Part shown: positions 7,878 to 15,925 of the stretch, piece by piece | Layout: every line of letters starts with the position of its first letter | Position numbering within the stretch: the stretch's first letter is position 1 | From: Chloroflexota bacterium | Lineage (GTDB): Bacteria > Chloroflexota > Anaerolineae > Aggregatilineales > Phototrophicaceae | NCBI GenBank assembly: GCA_013388735.1 | Contig: JACAES010000083.1 | Location: 1 to 64,000, forward strand | Reading direction: 5' to 3' | Length of the DNA: 64,000 nucleotides | Notes under the pieces: generated by a model | What the model saw: only the letters and a program-made list of their open reading frames with translations | What the model was told of the DNA's origin: nothing | The model's database searches: none | Translations under genes and position numbers: made by a program

Positions 7878-8627
7878 ATGGATTTCAAAGATGCGGCGGC
7901 CCGTCTGCGAGCCAAAAGGGAGAGTGAAGCCGAGGAAAAACCGGGCAAAGCCACCGACTTTGCTGAATCTTACCGTCTTCGTGGCAAAATGATCGGCATT
8001 TTGCTGCGGGATGCTCGTTTACATGCGGCGCGCAGCATCGAAGCCTGTGCCGATCTGCTGCGGGTGACGCCGCAGGAAGTTGAAGCGTGGGAGTATGGCG
8101 ACAGCGTGCCAAGCCTGCCTCAGCTTGAACTGCTGGCCTATTATCTGGGCGTGCCGATCAGCCATTTCTGGGGTACGGATACGCTGGAGTCTTCGGAAGG
8201 CCGCCATATTGATATTCAGGCTGAATATATGGCGCTGCGCGACCGGATGGTGGGCGCGCTGCTGCGCCAGGCGCGAGAAGAAGCCGGCATGACGGTCGAG
8301 GCGCTGGGCGAAACCTGCGCTGTTCCGGTCGAGCGCATTCACCAGTACGAGATGGGCGAACTGCCCATACCGATGCACGAGCTTTCGGTGATGGCCGGGG
8401 TGCTTAAACAAAGCATGAATTATTTCCTGGAAAGCAGCGGCCATATCGGTAACTGGCTGGCCGTTCGGGAAGAATGGAAACACTTCAGCAGCCTGCCGGA
8501 AGACCTGCGCCAGTTTGCGGCCAAGCCGGTTAACATCGGTTTTATCGAGATCGCGCTCATGTTGAGCCAGATGCCGACCGAAAAACTGCGGCGGGTTGGC
8601 GAAAGCGTGCTGGACATCACGCACTAA
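7878..8627 (+). CDS. Transcriptional regulator with two XRE-type helix-turn-helix domains
   Basis: A 249-residue protein. The ORF track starts at 7818, but the ATG at 7878 has GGAGG seven bases upstream and lies downstream of a strong promoter, so it is preferred. Two XRE-like HTH domains are visible: about residues 35-95 (LRDARLHAARSIEACADLL with LPQLELLAYYLGVPISHFW) and about 115-180 (LRQAREEAGMTVEALGETC with MHELSVMAGVLKQSMNYFL). The tandem arrangement suggests binding to an asymmetric or long site as a monomer or dimer. The N-terminal 30 residues are charged. The TPR gene lies 75 bases downstream on the same strand and may be co-transcribed. The targets are unknown. Confidence 0.85.
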   Translation: MDFKDAAARLRAKRESEAEEKPGKATDFAESYRLRGKMIGILLRDARLHAARSIEACADLLRVTPQEVEAWEYGDSVPSLPQLELLAYYLGVPISHFWGTDTLESSEGRHIDIQAEYMALRDRMVGALLRQAREEAGMTVEALGETCAVPVERIHQYEMGELPIPMHELSVMAGVLKQSMNYFLESSGHIGNWLAVREEWKHFSSLPEDLRQFAAKPVNIGFIEIALMLSQMPTEKLRRVGESVLDITH

Positions 8628-8653
8628 ACCTGCCGGTTGGGTCTGTTTGTGCC

Positions 8654-8669
8654 GGCGCGTTTGCGCGCC
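8654..8669 (+). terminator. GC hairpin between the HTH and TPR genes
   Basis: GGCGCG and CGCGCC form a perfect six-pair stem around TTTG. There is no T-run after it, so it may only attenuate transcription or stabilise the message between the two genes. Confidence 0.35.
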
Positions 8670-8702
8670 GCCACGTGAGATAAGCTTGATAGAGGGGGTA
8701 GG

Positions 8703-9242
8703 ATGACGACTGCTCAAGAACTTCAGGAGCGGGGTATAAAGCTGTTCCAGCAGAAGGATTTCGAGGCTGCCGCGCAGCACTTCCAGAAGGCGATGGACGC
8801 CTACGAAACAGAAGGCCGCCGCGACACAGCCGCCGAGATGCAGGTCAATATCGGGCTGGTACACCGGGCGCTGGGCGAAAACCAGCAGGCGCTGGACGCC
8901 ATGCAAGCGGCCCTGGGCGTGTTTCAGGAAATCGGCGACCCGGTGCGGATGGCGAAGGTGCTGGGCAATCTGGGCGGCGTGTACGTTGAACTGAACGACC
9001 ATGAGCAGGCTTATAACTGCTATCGTCAGGCGGCGGATATTTTTGAGGCACAGGGCGAGAAGAAACTTTACGGCGAGACGCTGATGGCGATTGGCGCGCT
9101 GCAAATGGATGAGCGCAAATTAATGGAAGGCGCTGCTACCTATGAAGTCGGCTTGGAGCAGATGGGCGACCTGACGCCGCGCCAGAAGGTGATTAAGGGG
9201 CTGTTGGGTATTCGGAACAAATTATCCGGCGGCAGCAAATAA
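8703..9242 (+). CDS. Small tetratricopeptide repeat protein
   Basis: A 179-residue soluble protein made of about four TPR units (for example DFEAAAQHFQKAMDAYETEG, NIGLVHRALGENQQALDAM and NLGGVYVELNDHEQAYNCY), spaced roughly 38-40 residues apart. TPR stacks bind other proteins, so a scaffold or adaptor role is likely, but no enzyme domain is attached. A GGGGG-rich ribosome binding site lies just upstream of the ATG. It follows the double-HTH regulator and is only 16 bases before a glycosyltransferase gene, so it may be read through into the glycan region. Confidence 0.85.
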   Translation: MTTAQELQERGIKLFQQKDFEAAAQHFQKAMDAYETEGRRDTAAEMQVNIGLVHRALGENQQALDAMQAALGVFQEIGDPVRMAKVLGNLGGVYVELNDHEQAYNCYRQAADIFEAQGEKKLYGETLMAIGALQMDERKLMEGAATYEVGLEQMGDLTPRQKVIKGLLGIRNKLSGGSK

Positions 9243-9258
9243 ACGCTGCGGTTCACCG

Positions 9259-11679
9259 GTGAGTCAACCTCGTTTATCGTTCATGACCCGGCGGCGGCTT
9301 CTGCTGCTGGTGTCTTTGTTTGCTCTGCTGACGGGCGTTTACCTGTTTACTTACAGCGGGCAGATCGAAAGCGGCGACACGCTGACCCTGTTCGACGCCG
9401 CCAGCAGCCAAGCCTTTTACGGTGATCGGCTGCTGGATGGCTCGGCATCGGTCAATATGCCGCTGCCGGGGCAGGACGACCGACTCTTCCCGCTGGCGAA
9501 TGCGGATGTCGAGCCGCTTCCCATTCTGCTCTCGTCCGGTTTAATCGGCCTGGCCGGCCATCTGCCGGGCGTTGGGCTGGTTCATGCGGCCTGGTTGCTG
9601 AACGTGCTGGTGAGCGCCGCCGCTGCCGGGACGCTGTTCCTGTATGCGCTGACGTTGGGTTACAGCGACAAAACCGCTCTCACCGGCGCGCTGCTGTTTG
9701 GCCTGGCGACCATCCTTTGGCCGTACAGCAAGACGTTTTTCCGCGAACCGCTTTCCCTGTGGATGATTGTGCTGGCTGCCTGGCTGCTCGAACGCTGGCG
9801 GCAGACGCGCTGCCGCTCTGTGCCGCTGCTGGCGGCCTGCGCGCTGGCGTTGGCCGGGGCGTTTTTGAGCAAAGAGGCGGCTGTCCTGGCCGTTCCATCC
9901 CTGGTGTGGATCGCTGCGCCGGCGCTGCCGGTTGGGGACAGGGCGGCGCGGCGGCTGGCGGCGCTGGCGCTTGGCGCGGTGGCGCTTGGTTTTGGTCTGC
10001 TGGTTGTCGGGGCGGTTTTCGCCAACTCAATCAATTTCCGGCCTGTTTACGTCTGGGTCGGTGGGCTGCTGCGCCGTTCGGCTTCGGCGGTCGCGCCCAT
10101 GCACACCGCCCTGCACACCTATCTGCTGAGTATCGGCGGCAGCGTATGGGGTACATCGCCGGTGGCGCTGCTGGCCGTGCCGGGCATGGGTCTGTTGTTT
10201 CGCCGGGGCAAATACCGGTATATCGGTGCGGCGCTGCTGGCGCTGCTGGCTTTTGCGCTGGGCTACGCTGTTCTGCGGGGCGATCACTGGTTTGGCGGGC
10301 TTTCCTGGCCGCCGCGTTTTCTGCTGCCGGTCGTACCGTTTCTGGTGCTGGCGGCGCTGCCGGCGCTGGACTGGCTGATGCAGCCAGGCCGTCCCCGATG
10401 GCTGCTGGCCGGCGCGGGCCTGCTGGTGATGTACAGCCTATGGGTGCAGATCAGCGGAGTGACGCTGCAATGGGGAGCTTATACTGCCGCGCTGCCGCCG
10501 GAAAGCGGCGGCCTGAGCGAGTGGGGCGGCGGCCTGAACGTCGTCCGCTATCTGCGCTGGGTCATCATCCCTGGGCTGTGGGGGCAGACGCCGCTTGATT
10601 TTGCCTGGGTGCGCGCCAGCCAGCCCTGGTGGCCGGTGCTGTGCGCCGTGCTGGTGATCGTGAGCGGGTGGTCGCTGGCGCGCGGCTGGCGCGGCTCGGC
10701 GCAGCCGATGCGCCGGTGGGGGCTGCGCGTGGTCGGGCTGCCGGTCGCGCTGGTCGTCCTGGTCTATGTCGGGCTGCGGCTGCTTCACAATGACCCGCTG
10801 TACGCGCCGATTACCAGGGACGCGCTGGCTCAATTGCAGGCCGCTCTGGAGGCCGAAAGCGCGTCCGGCGACGTGGTACTGTTGAGCAGCAACACCTACG
10901 AACCTTACTTTCTGAACGAAAGCCGGCAGGCTGCGCCGCGCGTGATTTCTCTGCCTGACCAGCCCGGCGAACAGCCCAGCCCGGAACAGCCGCCGGAAGT
11001 GGTTTCCGCCAACCCGGACGCGCTGCTGACGCGGGACAGCATCGCGCTGATTTATAACCTGGCCGCCTCGCGCCGGCGTTTGTGGCTGCTGGCCGACTCC
11101 GGACCCTGGCTGCCCTGGAGCGTTCGCCCGGTCGAACGGTTTTTGTCGGCGCATTATTATCCGGTGCGGGAAATCGCGCCTGACCCGGCAGCGCGTCTGA
11201 TCGAATACAGCACCATCAGCGCGCCCAACCGTCTCGGTTTTCGCGGGCCGGAGCATCTGGCTGAACTGGTCTACGGCGATACGCTCCGGTTGGCGGGGTT
11301 TGATTTACCTGCCGGCGAGGTTTATGCGGCAGGGGATGTGCTGCCGGCGTCGTTGTACTGGCAGGCCGACCAGACGCCGGAGCAGGATTATGTGGTGGCG
11401 TGGTTTGTGGTGGACGAAAACGGCCTTCCCGCCGCGCAAGGCATGGACTCGCAGCCGGGCGGCGGTTTTGAGCGCACGAGCGCCTGGAAGCCAGGGGTGC
11501 CGGTCTGGGATAACCGGGCGCTGCGCCTGCCGGAAAACCTGACACCCGGCAGCTATCGTCTGTGGGTGCGGGTGTATTTCTGGGATGGCGGGGAAATCCG
11601 CCTGCTGCCCGTTACGGCGGGCGAAAGTGTGGAAGCGACGACCGGCGTTTTGCCGGTTACAATTGAGATTCGTTCGTAG
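9259..11679 (+). CDS. GT-C-type integral membrane glycosyltransferase with C-terminal beta-sandwich
   Basis: An 806-residue protein that begins with GTG at 9259; an internal ATG nine codons in (MTRRRLLLLV) is an alternative. Neither start has a strong ribosome binding site. Residues 10-530 hold about eleven membrane helices separated by short loops. The first outer loop (GDTLTLFDAASSQAFYGDRL) carries acidic residues as in GT-C enzymes that use polyprenyl-phosphate sugars. After a soluble segment, residues about 680-800 form a predicted beta-sandwich with SLYWQADQTPEQDYVVAWFV and LTPGSYRLWVRVYF, a module shared with four other proteins here. A GT2 donor-type gene follows 17 bases later, which supports a lipid-linked sugar pathway. 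The substrate is unknown. Confidence 0.75.
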   Translation: MSQPRLSFMTRRRLLLLVSLFALLTGVYLFTYSGQIESGDTLTLFDAASSQAFYGDRLLDGSASVNMPLPGQDDRLFPLANADVEPLPILLSSGLIGLAGHLPGVGLVHAAWLLNVLVSAAAAGTLFLYALTLGYSDKTALTGALLFGLATILWPYSKTFFREPLSLWMIVLAAWLLERWRQTRCRSVPLLAACALALAGAFLSKEAAVLAVPSLVWIAAPALPVGDRAARRLAALALGAVALGFGLLVVGAVFANSINFRPVYVWVGGLLRRSASAVAPMHTALHTYLLSIGGSVWGTSPVALLAVPGMGLLFRRGKYRYIGAALLALLAFALGYAVLRGDHWFGGLSWPPRFLLPVVPFLVLAALPALDWLMQPGRPRWLLAGAGLLVMYSLWVQISGVTLQWGAYTAALPPESGGLSEWGGGLNVVRYLRWVIIPGLWGQTPLDFAWVRASQPWWPVLCAVLVIVSGWSLARGWRGSAQPMRRWGLRVVGLPVALVVLVYVGLRLLHNDPLYAPITRDALAQLQAALEAESASGDVVLLSSNTYEPYFLNESRQAAPRVISLPDQPGEQPSPEQPPEVVSANPDALLTRDSIALIYNLAASRRRLWLLADSGPWLPWSVRPVERFLSAHYYPVREIAPDPAARLIEYSTISAPNRLGFRGPEHLAELVYGDTLRLAGFDLPAGEVYAAGDVLPASLYWQADQTPEQDYVVAWFVVDENGLPAAQGMDSQPGGGFERTSAWKPGVPVWDNRALRLPENLTPGSYRLWVRVYFWDGGEIRLLPVTAGESVEATTGVLPVTIEIRS

Positions 11680-11696
11680 AGCAGGAGAAACGCGCA

Positions 11697-12656
11697 ATGC
11701 CTTCCCTATCGGTTGTGATCCCGGTTTATAATGGCGCGCTCAGCCTTCCTGAACTGGTGTCCCGGCTGGGCGAGGAACTGCCCAAACTGACCGATACCTT
11801 CGAGTTGATTTTCGTCGAGGATGACGGGCGCGATAACAGTTGGGAAGTCATCCAGGAGCTTGTCCATCAGCATCCCTGGATTCGCGGCTTCAAACACATG
11901 CGGAACTACGGCCAGCACAACGCGCTGCTGTGCGGCATCCGGGCGGCGCGTTACGAGGTGGTCGTCACGATGGACGACGATCTCCAGCACCCGCCGGAAG
12001 AAATTCGGCGTCTGCTCGACAAACTGGCCGAAGGGTACGACGCGGTGTACGGCACGCCGCATCATGAGCAGCACGGCTTCTTCCGCGACATGGCTTCCCA
12101 GGTGACGAAAATCGCGCTGCAAAGCGCGATGGGCGTGGACGTGGCCCGCAGCGTGAGCGCCTTCCGGGTGTTCCGCACGCAGCTTCGGGACGCCTTCACT
12201 AACTACCAGAGTCCGTATGTCTCGATTGACGTGCTGCTGACCTGGGGAACAAAACGCTTTGCGGCTATCCCCGTCCGGCATGACCCGCGTAAGCTCGGCA
12301 TTTCCAATTACACGCTGCGTAAGCTGGTGACACATGCGCTAAACATGATGACCGGCTTCAGCATCCTGCCGCTGCAAATCGCCAGCCTGGTCGGGTTTGC
12401 GCTGACGATGTTCGGCGTGGTCGTGCTGGTGTACGTCATCGGGCGGGCGCTGATCGAAAACGCCGCCCCGGCGGGTTTTCCGTTCCTGGCCTCCACCATC
12501 GCCGTTTTTTCCGGGGCGCAGCTTTTCGCGCTGGGTATCATCGGGGAATACCTGGCGCGGATGCACGTTCGCATCATGGGGCAGCCGTCCAGTGTCGTGC
12601 GCGAGGCGATTGAATACCAGCCGCAGGCCGAAGTTGAACAGGAATCGGCTGTATGA
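11697..12656 (+). CDS. GT2 polyprenyl-phosphate glycosyltransferase (GtrB/ArnC/DPM-like)
   Basis: A 319-residue glycosyltransferase of family 2 that probably loads a sugar onto undecaprenyl phosphate at the inner face of the membrane. The N-terminal Rossmann-like domain has VVIPVYNGALSLPEL, EDDGRDNSWE and the metal-binding MDDDLQHPP (D93-D95). Two C-terminal membrane helices (about residues 228-255 and 262-290) match the GtrB/ArnC layout. The product would feed GT-C enzymes such as the one immediately upstream. Its stop codon overlaps the next start as ATGA, so the acetyltransferase gene is translationally coupled. The ribosome binding site (GCAGGAG) is good. Confidence 0.88.
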   Translation: MPSLSVVIPVYNGALSLPELVSRLGEELPKLTDTFELIFVEDDGRDNSWEVIQELVHQHPWIRGFKHMRNYGQHNALLCGIRAARYEVVVTMDDDLQHPPEEIRRLLDKLAEGYDAVYGTPHHEQHGFFRDMASQVTKIALQSAMGVDVARSVSAFRVFRTQLRDAFTNYQSPYVSIDVLLTWGTKRFAAIPVRHDPRKLGISNYTLRKLVTHALNMMTGFSILPLQIASLVGFALTMFGVVVLVYVIGRALIENAAPAGFPFLASTIAVFSGAQLFALGIIGEYLARMHVRIMGQPSSVVREAIEYQPQAEVEQESAV

Positions 12657-13381
12657 CCGGCGCCCCGCTGATTTCACTGTCGGCCATTGATGAAGAACGC
12701 TGGGGTGTTCGGACGGCGCGCGCCTGGGGTATCACGGCGGATCACCTGCCGGATGTGCTGGCGTTCTGCCGACGGGAAAAAGTCGTGTTCCTAGTCGCGC
12801 GCTGCGCGGTTTCGGACCTGCGGGCGGCGCAGATGATGGAGGCGCAGGGCTTCCGGCTGATGGATACGCTGCTGTATTATTCGCGCGATCTGACACAGCC
12901 GCTCCCGCCTGTGCCGGACAGCGTGCGGCCTGCCTGCGATGGAGAGGCGGATGCCGTTCGGATGCTGGCGGGGCGGGCTTTCCGCGCCTACAACGGCCAC
13001 TATCACGCCGACGAACGGCTTGACCGGGCGGCCTGCGACGCGGTTTACGAATCGTGGGCGTATCGCTCGTGCCTGTCGCGCCAGGTGGCCGACGAGGTGC
13101 TGGTCGCTGCGCCTGACGGCCAGATCGCCGGGTTTATCACGCTGCGGCTGAACGGCGCGCAAGGCGAAGGGCCGCTGTACGCTGTAGACCCGGCGGCGCA
13201 GGGGCAGGGAATTGGCCGGGCTTTGATGACCGGCGCGCTGCACTGGCTGAAACAACGCGGCGCGCGTGATATGCTGATGTCCACCCAGGTGACGAACGTG
13301 CCTTCACAGAAGGTCTGGACGCGGTTGGGCTTTGAGCCATCCCACGCAGAATATACATTTCACAAATGGTTCGACGAATAA
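12653..13381 (+). CDS. GNAT acetyltransferase, WecD-like
   Basis: A 242-residue N-acetyltransferase of the GNAT superfamily. The acetyl-CoA-binding loop is VDPAAQGQGIGRALM, followed by LKQRGARDMLMSTQVTNVPSQ and a final WTRLGF. The overall form, including an N-terminal extension with DLRAAQMMEAQGFRLMDTLL, resembles WecD, which acetylates a dTDP-amino sugar during surface polysaccharide synthesis. It starts inside the stop of the GT2 gene (ATGA overlap), so an amino-sugar modification in the same pathway is a reasonable inference. The acceptor has not been shown and could also be a small molecule or protein. Confidence 0.8.
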   Translation: MTGAPLISLSAIDEERWGVRTARAWGITADHLPDVLAFCRREKVVFLVARCAVSDLRAAQMMEAQGFRLMDTLLYYSRDLTQPLPPVPDSVRPACDGEADAVRMLAGRAFRAYNGHYHADERLDRAACDAVYESWAYRSCLSRQVADEVLVAAPDGQIAGFITLRLNGAQGEGPLYAVDPAAQGQGIGRALMTGALHWLKQRGARDMLMSTQVTNVPSQKVWTRLGFEPSHAEYTFHKWFDE

Positions 13382-13385
13382 GGCG

Positions 13386-14834
13386 CTACCTGCCGCGCAG
13401 AACGATTTCGTGTTTTTCGGCGTCGCCCATCAGCGGATTGCCGAGGATGGCCTGTTTATAATCCACGCCGATCCAGGCATTGTAGGCCGCCAGCGCCAGC
13501 ATTAAGGCGACGAACAGGGGGATGAACGGCCTCATCCGCTGCTGCGGGCTGTGATTCCAGACTGCGGCCAGCCATCCGCCGCCCAGCGCCGCCAGCGGTG
13601 GCAAAAACAGGAGGATAAAACGCGGGTCGTAGCTGACCAGCAGCCACCAGACCGAAAAAAACGGCAGCGTCCATAACAGCAGCAGGAGCATTTCGGGGGA
13701 CTGCCGCCCGCGCCGCAGTGCGACCCACAGCCCGTAAAACACGCCGCCGAGCATCAGCCAGCCCGGCAGACCGAAGTTGTTCCCCAGGGTGATGAGTATC
13801 AGCAGGTTGTTAAGCGTCGGCGCGGCCTGGTCAGTCCAGGCGGTCGGCGGGACGAGAAGCCGCGCTTCGGCCCAGTTGCGGGCATACCAGGGCGCGGCCA
13901 CGACCGCACAGGCCAGCAGCGCGATCAGCGCGGTTCTGAGGCCGAAGCGCCGCCGCAGCCAGCCGTAAGCCAGCCAGATCACCAGAAAGACCACGCCCAG
14001 CAGGGCGGCGTTTTTCGTCCAGGCGGCCAGTCCCATCATCAGCCCGGCCAGCAGCGCGTCCACCCCGCGCCCGTCCGACCATAAACGCCAGGCAAAAACC
14101 GCCGCCAGGGTATAGGCGAAAGCCATCGGCAGGTCTACATAACCGGACGATGCCCAGCGGGCGAAGGTCGGTGTCAGCGCCAGCAGCAGCGCGCCGAGCC
14201 AGCCGGCCAATGAGTCAAACAGGTTTTTGCCCAGGATATAAACGGCGGGAATGCAGCCCAGGCTGAACAGGGACGGAATCACGCGCGCCAGATATTCGTT
14301 GAGCCAGCCGGAAGCCAGATAGGTATAGGCGTAGACCAGCGGAATCTGTACCGGGTAAGCCTGATAAAAGGCTTCGTTGCGCCCGGCGAACGGGACGAGC
14401 GTCCCGGTTTCTGCCATGATGCGGCCATAGCGGGCGTAAATGGCGAGCGCGTCGTCGCGGTAAAACGGCCAGTAGGCCGCGTTGAACAGCACCGCGCCAC
14501 CCACCAGCGCCAGCGCCAGCAGCGCCAGCCGTTCCAGCCGGGAAGCCGGCGGAACCGGCCAGGCGATGCGCGCCCCTTCCCGCCGCCACAGCAGATACCC
14601 CGGCAGCATCAGGGCGAAGTAAGGCAGGGTGATGGCCCATACATCAAACCGGAATCCCAGGAGCGCCAGCCAGAACATCAGCAGCGTCAGCGCGCCGGGG
14701 CCGAGCGCCAGCGCCAGCAAAATTATCAGCCAGAAGTCGGGCGGACGCGGGCTGCGTGTTACCAGCCAGGCCGCCCAGGGGTACGCTGCCGCCAGGACGA
14801 GCGCGACGAGAATCCAGGCCAGGATGGTTTGCAT
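13386..14834 (-). CDS. GT39-like integral membrane glycosyltransferase
   Basis: The ORF track begins at 14924, but the first membrane helix starts at MQTILAWILVALVL. The ATG at 14834 lies two bases after the stop of the upstream dehydrogenase gene, so a 482-residue product is preferred. It has about eleven membrane helices. The first outer loop carries YRDDALAIYARYG, the acidic pair expected of GT39/ArnT-type GT-C transferases that use polyprenyl-phosphate sugars. Unlike the neighbouring GT-C proteins it lacks the C-terminal beta-sandwich. It is probably co-transcribed with the 2-hydroxyacid dehydrogenase gene. The acceptor is unknown. Confidence 0.78.
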   Translation of the reverse strand: MQTILAWILVALVLAAAYPWAAWLVTRSPRPPDFWLIILLALALGPGALTLLMFWLALLGFRFDVWAITLPYFALMLPGYLLWRREGARIAWPVPPASRLERLALLALALVGGAVLFNAAYWPFYRDDALAIYARYGRIMAETGTLVPFAGRNEAFYQAYPVQIPLVYAYTYLASGWLNEYLARVIPSLFSLGCIPAVYILGKNLFDSLAGWLGALLLALTPTFARWASSGYVDLPMAFAYTLAAVFAWRLWSDGRGVDALLAGLMMGLAAWTKNAALLGVVFLVIWLAYGWLRRRFGLRTALIALLACAVVAAPWYARNWAEARLLVPPTAWTDQAAPTLNNLLILITLGNNFGLPGWLMLGGVFYGLWVALRRGRQSPEMLLLLLWTLPFFSVWWLLVSYDPRFILLFLPPLAALGGGWLAAVWNHSPQQRMRPFIPLFVALMLALAAYNAWIGVDYKQAILGNPLMGDAEKHEIVLRGR

Positions 14835-14836
14835 CT

Positions 14837-15805
14837 TTACGGCACGGCGTGCGGCAGCGGCTGCCCGGCCAGCCCGGCCAGCAGATTTTCGGCGGCCATG
14901 ATCGCCATCTGGTCGCGCGTCCACAGGCTGGCGCTGCCGATGTGCGGCACGATGACGGCGTTCGGCAGGGTCAGCAGTTGGTGGTCGGGCGGAAGGGGTT
15001 CGGGGTCGGTCACGTCCAGCGCCGCGCCCGCGATGCGGCCATCCCGCAGCGACTCGTACAGCGCGTCCTGGTCTATCACCGGGCCGCGCGCCGTGTTCAC
15101 CAGGATGGCCGTTCGTTTCATTTTGCTCAGGGCTTCCCGGTTGATGAGGCCGCGTGTCTGAGCGGTGAGCGGCGTATGAATGGAAATGAAGTCGGATTCA
15201 CGCAGCAGCGTATCCAGGTCAACCAGCCGCACGCCGGCGGCTTCCGCTTCGGGCGGCGGCATTCCGGGGTTACAGGCGATCAGGCGCATGTCGAAACCCG
15301 CTGCGCGCCGAGCGACCGCTTTGCCGATTCGCCCCAGGCCGATGATGCCCAAAGTTGCGCCGCTCAGGTCAGCGCCGAGCAGGGCTTTGGGTTCCCAGGT
15401 GCGCCACTTTCCGGCGCGAACGTATTCCACCCCCTCGACAATCCGGCGCGCTGCCGCCAGCAGCAGCGCGAAGGCCAGATCGGCGGTCGCTTCGGTCAGA
15501 ACACCCGGCGTGTGGCCGACCGGGATGCCCCGCGCCCGCGCGGCAGCCAGATCAATGTTATCCACGCCCACTGCCATCTGGCTGATGATCTTCAATCCCG
15601 GCCCGGCGGCGTCCATCAGGGCGGCGTCTATCCGGTCGGTGATGAGGCACAGCAGGCCATCAGCGCCGCGCGTCCGTTCGGTCAGGATTTCGTAGGATGG
15701 CGGCAGCGTTTCCGGCCAGATGTCCGCCCGGCAGGACTGCCGAATCAGTGACAGGCCGGCATCGGGTATCACGCGGGTGACGAATACGCGGGGTGTGGCG
15801 GTCAT
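14837..15805 (-). CDS. D-2-hydroxyacid dehydrogenase (glyoxylate/hydroxypyruvate reductase-like)
   Basis: The ORF in the track starts at 15892; the ATG at 15805 begins the conserved protein (TATPRVFVTRVIPDAGL) and gives 322 residues, the normal family length. It reduces a 2-oxoacid with NAD(P)H. The nucleotide-binding motif is GIIGLGRIGKAVARR (about 153-167). The catalytic triad is R240 (NTARGPVID), E269 (DVTDPEP) and H288 (VPHIGSAS). The wording is closest to glyoxylate and hydroxypyruvate reductases. It precedes a GT39 gene by two bases on the same strand, which may only reflect compact packing. Phosphoglycerate dehydrogenase is less likely because no ACT domain is present. Confidence 0.87.
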   Translation of the reverse strand: MTATPRVFVTRVIPDAGLSLIRQSCRADIWPETLPPSYEILTERTRGADGLLCLITDRIDAALMDAAGPGLKIISQMAVGVDNIDLAAARARGIPVGHTPGVLTEATADLAFALLLAAARRIVEGVEYVRAGKWRTWEPKALLGADLSGATLGIIGLGRIGKAVARRAAGFDMRLIACNPGMPPPEAEAAGVRLVDLDTLLRESDFISIHTPLTAQTRGLINREALSKMKRTAILVNTARGPVIDQDALYESLRDGRIAGAALDVTDPEPLPPDHQLLTLPNAVIVPHIGSASLWTRDQMAIMAAENLLAGLAGQPLPHAVP

Positions 15806-15850
15806 AGTCGGTGCGAGCCTCGTGCAGTACGGGACGATTGGCCGATTGTA

Positions 15851-15877
15851 ACCCAAGACTTGAATTTGGGTATACCC
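15851..15877. promoter_or_regulatory. Dyad and 10-base palindrome in a divergent intergenic region
   Basis: ACCCAA (15851-15856) and TTGGGT (15866-15871) form an inverted repeat. It overlaps the perfect palindrome GGGTATACCC (15868-15877). The site lies between the divergent dehydrogenase and GT39-like genes, where an operator would act on both. No regulator is assigned. Confidence 0.35.
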
Positions 15878-15925
15878 GGCAGTAGGATACAACCAACTGT
15901 TTACAAGGGGGTGAGCGCATCCGGC

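Noticed and set aside
14756-15751. 331-residue plus-strand ORF opposite the 2-hydroxyacid dehydrogenase
   Set aside because: The minus-strand gene carries the complete NAD motif and catalytic triad; the opposite frame has none.
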